Both the position numbers and the translations under genes were made by a program. A stretch of DNA of 64,000 bases, from positions 19,592,001-19,656,000 of the forward strand of contig JBHGNT010000010.1 of the NCBI GenBank assembly GCA_043228905.1, given 5' to 3'. The stretch comes from Azolla caroliniana. Taxonomy: Eukaryota > Polypodiophyta. The notes under the pieces are model-generated. The model was not told where the DNA came from, did not search any database, and was given only the letters and a program-made list of their open reading frames with translations. This document shows, one piece after another, positions 20,619-28,922 of this stretch; position 1 is the first letter of the stretch; the number at the start of each line of letters is the position of its first letter.

Positions 20619-20702
20619 TGTTGGAGACAAGGTCGTCTATGCGGAAGATTAAGAAGCATTCGATTCTGTTCTGTACCTGCGTATGACAGTTTCTACGATC
20701 TT

Positions 20703-20761
<59 letters not shown>

Positions 20762-20947
20762 CACAAAAGACTTTCTATTCAATAGAAGAAATAATACAAC
20801 ACCCAACCTTACAAAAAGGTTACAAGGTCACTATATATAGTGACCGACTTAGGGCAACTACCCTTTATGCTAATTACACAAATGGCTCAAACTTGATCTA
20901 TACAAAGGGATAGTGTGAATACGTCCATTATACACTTGTATTCGACA
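20619..20947 (-). repeat. 5' LTR of Copia B
   Basis: Minus-strand start TGTCGAATAC, end CTCCAACA, then the primer site TGGTATCAGAGCC. An AG tract (20707-20760) is about 34 bp longer than in the 3' LTR. The TATA palindrome is at 20826-20845. Confidence 0.92.
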
Positions 20948-20952
20948 CGGAG

Positions 20953-21330
20953 AAGTTCGGAAGTGGACAGAAGGGGAGCAGCCAAAGGAGAGAGCCGAAG
21001 CCAACCACGGATAGGGGAGATGACGCCATCGAGGGCGAGAAAACCGAAGACGAGTTGGAGACAGCCAACTTGGACGAGAGCGAAAACCGATCGGAGGTAG
21101 TCGAGTCGGTTCGGATGTTTGATTCAGATACGCTGAATCAACCGAGGCCCAAGCGGAAGAAAAGGCAGCATGAGAAGCATCGACACCGCAACAGCAGAAG
21201 AGCTGATAAAGGCCGCATAAGCATACAAGCCGACCGGAAGGGTCGAAGCGCGCGGAGACGAACAAGTCGAGGAGCGCGAGCGAGGCGTGAAGCCAGGAGG
21301 AACCGGAGCCGTGAGCCCGAGGAGCCGTGA
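20953..21330 (+). pseudogene. C-terminal tail of Copia A polyprotein (downstream of Copia B)
   Basis: In phase with the Copia A frame at 15398 once Copia B and one target-duplication copy are discounted, and open for 125 codons to TGA. It is acidic first (about 21020-21110), then extremely basic with runs such as KRKKRQHEKHRHRNSRR and ARARREARRNRSR. The stop lies in a 16-bp tandem repeat (GCCGTGAGCCCGAGGA, about three units, 21307-21354). Tails after RNase H are unusual in plant Copia elements. I recognise no domain. A nuclear-import or nucleic-acid-binding tail is possible, but that is inference. Confidence 0.65.
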
Positions 21331-21379
21331 GCCCGAGGAGCCGTGAGCCCGAGGATCCCGAAGAGCCTCGAGTTAAGCT

Positions 21380-21389
21380 TGAGGGGGAG
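21380..21389 (+). other. Copia A polypurine tract
   Basis: TTGAGGGGGAG directly before the 3' LTR at 21390. A second copy of the motif (CTTGAGGGGGAG) occurs at about 15258-15269, just after RNase H, where a polypurine tract would normally be. Confidence 0.85.
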
Positions 21390-21755
21390 TGTTGAGAGAC
21401 AAGCTCAACATCGGCCGGATCGGCTGAAGAAGCCGAGGACCGGATCGGTTGGGACCGATCGGTTAGGTAGTTAGGAAAGATATTCCATGAGGAATATATT
21501 TGGGAGTTAGTGTAGGGGCTCTTGATGAGCATTGAAGTACTATCAGTACTTTAGTCAGTCATTCCAGGACTTGTATAAAAGTGCTCACTGAGCACGTCTT
21601 ATGTACAGAGGTTGAGTATTATTGTGAAATATAGTTTTTTGTGTTTCTCTCTCTATCTCTCCCGCGTATACCGTGTAAGTCCAAGCTCTCCATTAAACCT
21701 GTGTTTCCTTCCTCTGTTCTGTCTTCATACCTGCTTCCGCACGCTACTTTCTACA
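21390..21755 (+). repeat. 3' LTR of Copia A
   Basis: 366 bp, collinear with 10551-10916 without indels, followed by the GAGAG target duplication. Confidence 0.95.
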
Positions 21756-21760
21756 GAGAG

Positions 21761-23494
21761 GTCTGGAGCGGCATCGAGGAGCGAGTCGGGAACCGACCCG
21801 ACCGAAAGATGAGTCGGTCGGTAATCCGACCCGACCGGGAGGCGGAGCGGAAGAAGGGTGAAGCGGGGTCCGGTCAACTGGGCCCAAACCGAAGAAGAAC
21901 CGGCAAGGCCGGATTTGCGCGGACAAACATGTACCGGCCGGTTACGATTACGGAAGGGAGCCGACCAAACCGGAACTCGATCGTCCGAGACCAATCCGGG
22001 CGAAGGCTAAGTCGGCATGATTGGAGATCGGGGAGGACGGGTCACAACACACGACGAGAGCCGATGAGCGTATTGAGGAGGCCTAGTGGGCATGGTGATC
22101 GCGGCTTGCGAGAAGACCGAGAGCGAGAGGTACCTTCCACACCCATTCTAGAGACTTCGGCGGTTGCGGATCAACGTGAGACCGGAGAGATGACGGGTGG
22201 CGGCGAGGAGTCGGCGGCCGAAGCGGACAAAGTTATCGGAGCGGGTATCCGGTATGAGATGATGGACGAGCAGGTCCAAGATGGCGAGCCCGGGTCGGAA
22301 CAGGCTACGGTGACAAAGGAAGAAGTGGCCGACGCGGAGGTCGGGTCTACGGCGGATGAAGGGCGTAACACGAAGCATGCATTACGGTCAGTGAAGGGCC
22401 CAAGAACGAGCATGCATCCAAGAGAGCGTCAACGAGTGACCGGAAACGGTGGACCGATTGAGCCTTTGAAAGGCGAGGACTCGGTGGTGGACCGAGAGTG
22501 GGAGGAACCCTCCACACCTACCCGTGAGGCATCGGCGGTTGCGGATCAAAAGGAGAACGAAGAAACGGTGGGTGGCGGCGAGGAGTTGGAGACCGACGCG
22601 GAGGTCGGGTCTACGGCGGAAGCGCGACACGAGACGCATGTAATACGGCCGGTGGAGGGCCAAGACACAAGCATGCATATGGCGGATGGGCGACAACGAT
22701 TGACTGACGATGACGGTCGGGTCAAGCCTTCGAGAGGCAAGCGCGGGAGGAAGGACGGCGCGGCGAAACACCAAGATCGACGACATGGGCCGAGCGCGAT
22801 CGGCATAAGCAGAGAGTCGTATCTACGAAAACGGAGGAGGTGCGTGGAGAACGAAGGGCTACGCACCGGGAAGAGAAAACGCGGTGTCCCGAAGGACATG
22901 CGAGGCCAATTGGGCCAAGAGGGCGCGGGTCGAGGCGAAGCGGTAACGAGAGCCACGAAGAAGGACGAGGTGATGGCACGCTCTGTCGCGAGAGAGCACA
23001 GCGAACAACGGGGAAAGCCTACGGAAGGCAAGCGCAGAGCGGAGAGAGTTGGCACGCCGAGTTGCGCGGCACGCAAAGGGCGAAATCCGGCATGCGATCG
23101 GGAGCGCATCCGGAGGATATACGAGGCGGACAAAGGAAGAGCAACCGGGTCGGCGACGGCATTCGGGAGGACTAAACGGGGAGGAAAGCACGAGCATCGG
23201 ACACGGCGGGTTGGATGTAGCCGGTGGTTCAAGGACCCACAGTGGACGTGGCGGATCGGGTGGAGGCAACGACTCGGCGAACATCGTCGAGTGTGGCGGA
23301 TCGGATGGCGCCGACGGTTCGAGACCATTCGGCGAGGATGGTGGACCGGAAGGCGGCGGTGGTTCGTGTGGACGGGGTGGTCTTGCTCGAAGTGGAAGAC
23401 AAAACCGGGCGGGCCCACGAGGATGCTAGGGACTCGGTCGGTCGTCGTGTTCTCTCCCCTATGTTTTGGCACATACCGGTGGATGTGCGGTTAG
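21761..23494 (+). pseudogene. Gag-like ORF of gag-only Gypsy, C-terminal part
   Basis: Resumes in the same phase as the ORF cut at 10550 and runs 577 codons to TAG at 23492-23494, directly against the polypurine tract. Together the parts give a 1186-residue reading frame. It is charged, repetitive and probably disordered. Two diverged modules (PSTPILETSAVADQRETGEM at about 22135, and PSTPTREASAVADQKENEET at about 22510) extend the ETPA-type repeats of the N-terminal part. Basic stretches follow (about 22740-23190), then a Trp/Arg-rich end that may be non-functional translation. No protease, RT or integrase motif is visible. Confidence 0.75.
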
Positions 23495-23505
23495 GTGGGG
23501 GCGGA
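23495..23505 (+). other. Polypurine tract of gag-only Gypsy
   Basis: GTGGGGGCGGA directly before the 3' LTR start TGTCGGGAAG. It matches the tract at 3710-3724 on the other strand. Confidence 0.85.
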
Positions 23506-24238
23506 TGTCGGGAAGATTTTCGTCCACAAGCGGAAACCCGAGCAACGAGAGCCAAAGAGCGATGTGCAACATTGCACACGTACATAATGTATTTGTAATA
23601 GTAATAAGGGTAAAGTGCATGGTGCTAGGAATGCCCCCATAAGATCCCTAAGGTATAAAGGTGATGTGGTCTTGTGCACACATCCATGCGAGAGAGAGAG
23701 AGAGAGGTATTATGCGGTACATAGGTACCTAGTTGTTTGTGAGGAGGTGGGAGTTAAGGGGCCATCAATCTCACCCTCCCCTAAATCAAGGCAAATATCC
23801 CCTTTGAATGAAAGGGGATATTTTAGTCTCACTTTTGTAAACGGTCTTCCCTCCTTGTGCTATAAAAGGAGAGAGAAGGCACCATTGTGGGGGTTGCCTA
23901 ATTTTGAGTGTGCGAGGTATACCACATAGGTCGAGCGTTAGGGTTAGGGTTAGGGTTTCTTTATCTTTATCTTTATCTTCATCTTCGTCGGTTAGGGTTT
24001 CGAGTAGTCGTTTGGTGCGGCCTACGCCTGCCACCATTTTTGTAATCGTTCACTTCGTTTTAATATATCTTGTTGATCATCTTGTCTCCATCTTCCTCTT
24101 GTTCAATCTAATCTCTTGTTCATTCTTCTTCTTCTTGAGCAAAGCTTCCATTCCATGTCCGATTCCTTCTCCTCTACTCCTTAGTCCAAGACCCCTGTGG
24201 TCCCGCCCTTCGCCACACACGCGCGTAGCAACGCGACA
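23506..24238 (+). repeat. 3' LTR of gag-only Gypsy
   Basis: 733 bp from TGTCGGGAAG to GCGACA. Hairpin at 23793-23823, TATA box at 23861-23868, four telomere-type units at 23938-23958 and one at 23992-24000. Confidence 0.93.
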
Positions 24239-24932
24239 ACGCGCAACACCGACTCAACGCATGCCTATGTACAGAAAAGGGGAAGAACAAAAACACACGC
24301 AACACTAACAAAGACACAGATGTGCACAACTTCTTATGAATGTATATACAAGACCACGAAATTAAAACGCCAGTTCCAGTCCAGTAATGAACATATACAG
24401 TAGTCGTCTACAGGCAAGCACTAGTCGGGGAGCACTCGGGCTCGCCTATGAGAGTGGAAGCCTTGCACTAAAGACGGGCCTTCTTACCGAAGTGCAGCAG
24501 TTGTATGCTGCCAAGCCGCTAGTCGGGGAGCACTTGGGCTCGCCTACGCGAGTGGGGTTTTGCACAGGAGACAGAGCTACGAACAGAAACCCTTAGAGCA
24601 TACGAGCTCTAAACCGGACTAAACCCTAACCAAGAAGGGAGATAGAAACCCTAAACTGTCACTCCAAGAAGAACACCCAAAAGAAAGAAGAAAAAGAAAG
24701 CTACCAAACCCTAGATCTAACGGTATACCCTTCTAACTCAAAATGGGCAACCCCTTATAAGGGCCCCTTCCTTTCCTTTTATAGCCCACGGAGGGAAGGA
24801 TGTTACAATGTGGGATAAATATCCCCTTGTTTTTTTATACACATTTTCGAATGTACATGTGCACACGGTGCACATTGCCTACTTTGCCCATTCCACCCGG
24901 TTTTCTCATTGTGGCCGGGAATCTTCATGACA
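24239..24932 (-). repeat. Related Gypsy LTR, minus strand, solo or truncated
   Basis: On the minus strand it starts TGTCATGAAGATTCCCGG (24932), like the gag-only Gypsy LTR. The shared order continues: GTGCA-rich segment, GGGGATATTT, TATA box (24779-24786), GGTTGCCCATTTTGAG, then AGGGTTT telo-boxes (24706-24714, 24646-24654, 24621-24629). No internal element sequence follows. The left end abuts the gag-only Gypsy, which may have inserted into it. A 98-bp-spaced repeat with CTAGTCGGGGAGCACT occurs at 24420 and 24518. Confidence 0.7.
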
Positions 24933-24935
24933 ACA

Positions 24936-25546
24936 TCATGAATAGTTTATACACGAAAAAATGTTAAGAATAAACTATGTCTTTGTGCCCACCCATGTGG
25001 TTTCAGCTCTTTACGTCCTATTACGAGGACCCCGAAGTGCACCTAGACCTAAAGTCTAAAGATATTTTATAGTCATATTGTGGTGTGCATGTATGCCTTT
25101 GTGCCACTCTTTTAGCACACCCTTTTTAGGATGCATGTACCTAAGCCGACCCACCCTTTTAGCATACCCTTTTAAGCTAAGCCAACCCAAATGGGTACCT
25201 TTGTATAAACTATAAATTGAGTAAGAAGTAAGAAGCTAACGAGACTGGTTTTGATCTCTTATGTGCATTTCACAATATGTGTCGATAATGTTGTATAGCC
25301 TTGGTCATATTTGAACTCGATTTTTTCATGGAAGCTCCCCAAGGCTCAACCATGTATGTTCACGTCATGAATAGTTTATACACGAAAAAATGTTAACAAT
25401 AAATTATGTCTTTGTGCCCACCCATGTGGTTTCGGCTCTTTAAGTCCTATTACGAGGACCCCGAAGTGCACTTAGACCTAAAGTCTAAAAATATTTTATA
25501 GTCATATGTATCAATAATGTTGTATAACCTTGGTCATATTTGAAAT
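24936..25546. repeat. Direct duplication (about 145 bp, with a 40-bp satellite motif)
   Basis: The segment beginning TCATGAATAGTTTATACACG at about 24936 recurs at about 25367 with few differences and includes TTACGAGGACCCCGAAGTGC. A second motif, AATGTTGTATA-CCTTGGTCAT, follows at 25287 and 25511. I recognise no element ends. It may be a degraded duplicated transposon. Confidence 0.8.
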
Positions 25547-26969
25547 CAAGACCTCAAGAACATATACACTAAACACTTGAACCAACCAAATGGTTTGCTC
25601 CTTTTGAATGTTTAATATTTATACGTATGAGATATGTTAGGGCATTTGCCCATATATGTTTTTTCTAAAAGAAAACATGTGTTTGGAATCCTTCATTCTC
25701 CCTCATTAACAACAAAACTATGTTGCTACATTACCCAACCTCAAGTCTCATCATTACGATGGCATACCCCAAAGTGCAACCTACGCCTTTCTCACAAAAA
25801 ATCTGAGGATGGCCACCATGTTCCTTTCCTCGAAAAGGACAACCTTTGATATACCAATATCACGTAATAAATACTAATATACACATATATATGTTTATCA
25901 CATGTATATGATCAAATACGTATACACTTAGTGATTACATATGCATATATTAAAGAATCATTAACATAACATAGCCTACGAATGATGTAATCGAGATAGG
26001 TTATCAAGGCATATAGCCTTTACGCACATGAAATATCCAAAGTAAGGGTGAACGTATTATGCAATCGAGGTATTGACTTCTTACACATACGACATTGATC
26101 GCATATCAAACACATGATAATTGAGGTATTGACCTCATACGCATACATAACATATATATGTGAACGTAATAGGCAATTGGGGTATTAACCTCTTACGCAT
26201 ATGACACAAATTGTATATCAAATACATAGCAATTGAGGTATTGACCTCATACGCATACATATGTAGGTTTTATACAACCAAACATTTACCACTACAACAT
26301 ATTTTAATGATTGAGATTAATACATCTGACTCCGATATAATATTCATCTATGCTTACTAGCGCTAGACTCACATATGTTATTCACATGATAAATATCTTC
26401 ACTAAACAAAATATGGGTGTACTAGGAGTTTGAACATTTTCTAAATTTAACTTTTTGTAGTATGTCGCCCCTTCTTGTTAACATAGTCTTTGTCACCCTT
26501 GAATCATTGTTTATGCCAACTCAATCATCACTTCCTTTTCAAATCCTTACTCCTAGACTTTAGTTTACTGTCCTTTGAAGTCATCCATAAGATTGATCAT
26601 CTAAAGTTGTGAGGTCTTTGCATGATTTGAACAATGACAAATGGCTATTAGTATCATAATACTAACCTTTTACATATCTACATATGTTTCCTAACAAGTT
26701 TATAAGATTGTGTTGTGTAGAGTCACTTTGATATTGTAGAGTAAGTCAAACAAGCATGGTAAAGCATAAAGTGAAAAAGTGTTATTTATAAAATTACCTT
26801 TGATTATTACATTTAATGGTTATGGTTTCACAAGCTTGCATTAAGAGGTCCCTCATTGTTTTGGCATAATCTTTGACAAGCTATGTATTTTGTCTTTCTT
26901 AATTAGGGGTCGTACATTTCATTTATGTCTTGAAATACTTAAGAACCGCATCTTTGAAGTCACTGTAAG
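25547..26969. other. AT-rich intergenic DNA with a 56-bp minisatellite
   Basis: No gene is supported. Positions 26061-26262 hold four diverged units of about 56 bp, starting near 26061, 26116, 26173 and 26229. Each contains the palindromic core GAGGTATTGACCTC (variants in units 1 and 3). Units 1 and 3 share one spacer type and units 2 and 4 another, so the real period may be about 112 bp. Confidence 0.75.
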
Positions 26970-27016
26970 AAGTATAGAGGACCAAAAATTAATTCCAAGT
27001 TCGCAACGACGATCCG

Positions 27017-27322
27017 AGCGATGGCGGGAGCAAACGCAGCGGAACAGGGCGCGCAGACATGGCGTGCAGGAGCAGGAGCAGGTGCACGCTGAGGAACGCG
27101 CGCGCTGCCCAACAGAGCAAGAGGCGCCAACTGTTGTCCAGGCCGTCACACTGGAGAACTGCAGGTAATAAGCAGCAGAGCGTTGGCGGGAGCAAACGCA
27201 GCAGAGCGCGGAGTGGGAGCAGCAGAAAAAGGCGAGCAGGAGCAGGAGTAGGTGCACACTGAGGAACACGCGCGCTGTCCAACAGAGTAAGAGGAGGAGC
27301 ACAACGCCAATTGTTGTCCAGG
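27017..27322 (+). promoter_or_regulatory. Two diverged tandem modules in the L1 5'UTR
   Basis: Module 1 (about 27017-27142) and module 2 (about 27178-27322) both start GGCGGGAGCAAACGCAGC and both end GCCAA-TGTTGTCCAGG. They share CAGGAGCAGGAG and ACGCGCGCTG blocks. Position in the 5'UTR suggests promoter modules comparable to the monomers of mouse L1, but promoter activity is inference. Confidence 0.7.
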
Positions 27323-27452
27323 TACTCTCACACACAATCCTCCCTCCCTCCCCCAACCAGAAAACGCAAAGTAACACATTAAAAAACACAAAACAAAGGG
27401 GGAAGGGAAGAACAACACATACAACCTAGGCTCGCAAGACACATAACTCGCT

Positions 27453-28922
27453 ATGATGGGAGGAATCGAGCTTCCACCAGCGCCCAGTTTGCTTGATGAA
27501 GAAGGTGGATCAGATCTCACCATTACCCTGTCCCCCGAGGCTAACCGTGTCTTAGCGGAAGAAATCGAACGCCTACGGCGTACCTCCTTCGTATGTAGGT
27601 TTCTGGCAGGTAGACCAAGTCGGGGCATGGTTCGGGACATGTTTCAGGTGGCTGTGTTGGAGAACATGCCGGTAATCAAGAGTGTCAGGGGTTTAGGGAA
27701 AAACTTCTTCCACATTGAATTAGGTAATGACTCGCTGGCGCAACCATTGGTCGAGCTCAAGGTACTTGAACTGAAGTACGGCAAGGTGTTGCTCCAACCA
27801 TGGTCACCAGGGTTCAATCCGATCGAAGAGTTACGGAAACTCAACAACCCTAGGGTGATCACCGCAACATTTCCTGGCCTCCCTCCACATTTGTACCATC
27901 TGCTCCCTCTTTTTGGCGAACAAGTAGGGATGATATGCCCTCAAAAAGCGTCAATGGCAGACACAGTCGCGGAGGTGCCCAAGTTGCGTATCTTGGTGCC
28001 TTCCCTCCATGGACTTCCATCAAGGATTAGACTCTACTCTGAGGAGTTAGGCCTCACAGTGGTAAAAGTGGTTTATGAGGGACTCCCGGGGTAGTGTTTC
28101 ATTCGCAAACAGACAGGACACCTAGCTAAGGAGTGTCCTCGTAAGATTGGAAAGGGAAGCTCGGGACCACGACCCTCGGGCAAAGTCGGGACAACCAAGG
28201 GTGAAGAAGCTCCTTGGCTACCTGTTAAGAAGAAGGGGAAACTTGGAGGCCTAGGTGCCTCCTCTCCCGCCCTTTTTCATGACCACCCCCTTGAAAGAAG
28301 TCCTGCCACCTTGTCACCAGCAAGTGTGGACGAGCAACCCTTGAAACGAGTAAAGATCCTCTCCGGGAGTGCCAAGGCACCCGACCTACAGGTGAGAGCT
28401 ACCAACAGATTTACACTTCTTCAAGGGTTAGGGGATGGCGACCCAGCAGCGTTGGTAGCAATGTTGTCCCCGTGCGACTCCTCACGCCTTCCCCCGCGGG
28501 AGCCCGAACTCGTGTTCTCCACCCCGATGGAGATGCAACCCCAACTTGTACCGTCCACCCCGGAAGAGAAGTTGGCACAACCCCCCCTCCCGTTGGAACG
28601 TGAATGTGGTAGTGGCCTCAGATTAGTGAAATCGTGGATCCGGACGGGCAAGCTCAAGGACAAAGAAAAGGGTAAGATAGGAAGACCAACACCTGGTTTG
28701 GCGACGACTCTATTAGATAGAGGGATGCAAGTTGTGCCACCGCTTCAGAGCACGAATGTATCGCGGGATCTATTTGAAGCGGGTCGGGAACGACCGGCTG
28801 AGAATCTTGTAGGGGATTTGCAGCCTGCAGTGGAGACCATACCCCCCGAAACAGGTGTTAGTTTGCCCCATGACATGGGGATCGGCCCGAACATGGGCGC
28901 CAACGTCACCGTTTTCGGATGA
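27453..28922 (+). pseudogene. L1 ORF1 (gag-like, DUF4283 type) with one stop
   Basis: Nucleic-acid-binding ORF1 protein. It starts at the ATG at 27453 (MMGGIELPPAPSLLDEEGGS). Residues about 45-190 have the RRM-like DUF4283 pattern of plant L1 ORF1 (FVCRFLAGRPSRGMVRDMF ... LELKYGKVLLQPWSPGFNP). A TAG at 28092-28094 falls exactly where the zinc knuckle starts, and the frame then reads CFIRKQTGHLAKEC, with Arg in place of the second Cys of a CCHC knuckle. It stays open to 28922. The TGA stop overlaps the ORF2 ATG (ATGA at 28919-28922). Two damaging substitutions so close together suggest this copy's ORF1 is dead, unless one is a sequencing error. Confidence 0.9.

Larger units (their letters stand above)
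15399..20947 (-). mobile_element. Copia B LTR retrotransposon, apparently intact
   Basis: Minus-strand element inside Copia A. LTRs are at 20619-20947 (5') and 15399-15693 (3'), with target duplication CGGAG (15394-15398 and 20948-20952). Primer site at 20604-20616, 1340-residue ORF at 15888-19910. Outside the AG microsatellite, which accounts for the length difference, I see two LTR base differences, one of them at the 3' LTR start (TC for TG). It is the youngest member of the nest and the best candidate for recent activity. Confidence 0.95.
10551..21755 (+). mobile_element. Copia A LTR retrotransposon (hosts Copia B)
   Basis: LTRs of 366 bp (10551-10916 and 21390-21755), target duplication GAGAG (10546-10550 and 21756-21760), primer site at 10917, gag-pol ORF from 10989, polypurine tract at 21380-21389. 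It sits inside the Gypsy gag ORF without altering its phase. The LTRs differ at about 14 of 366 positions by eye. It is inactivated by a gag stop, an integrase active-site substitution and the Copia B insertion. Confidence 0.95.
7864..24238 (+). mobile_element. Gag-only, pol-less Gypsy (TR-GAG type), hosting two nested Copia elements
   Basis: LTRs at 7864-8593 and 23506-24238 differ at about 15 positions by eye. Between them lie a primer site, one gag-like ORF and a polypurine tract (23495-23505). Without the Copia insertions the interior is about 3.7 kb with no protease, RT, RNase H or integrase. This matches the class known as terminal-repeat retrotransposons with a GAG domain. The primer site, the polypurine tract and about 60 bp before it match the pol-bearing Gypsy at 1678-7791, a plausible enzyme source. 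Flanks are CACGC on the left and ACGCG on the right, so the target duplication is uncertain. Confidence 0.85.

Noticed and set aside
21641-21760. Apparent N-terminal 40 codons of the ORF continuing into 21761
   Set aside because: These codons lie in the Copia A 3' LTR and target duplication. The frame is open there by chance.
26061-26262. Possible CRISPR-like array because of regular palindromic units
   Set aside because: Plant nuclear DNA, only four diverged units, and the spacers are themselves repeated.
26919-27640. Long minus-strand ORFs rich in Cys, Leu and Ser across the L1 5'UTR
   Set aside because: They are antisense to the L1 leader and ORF1 and show no domain. Base composition explains them.
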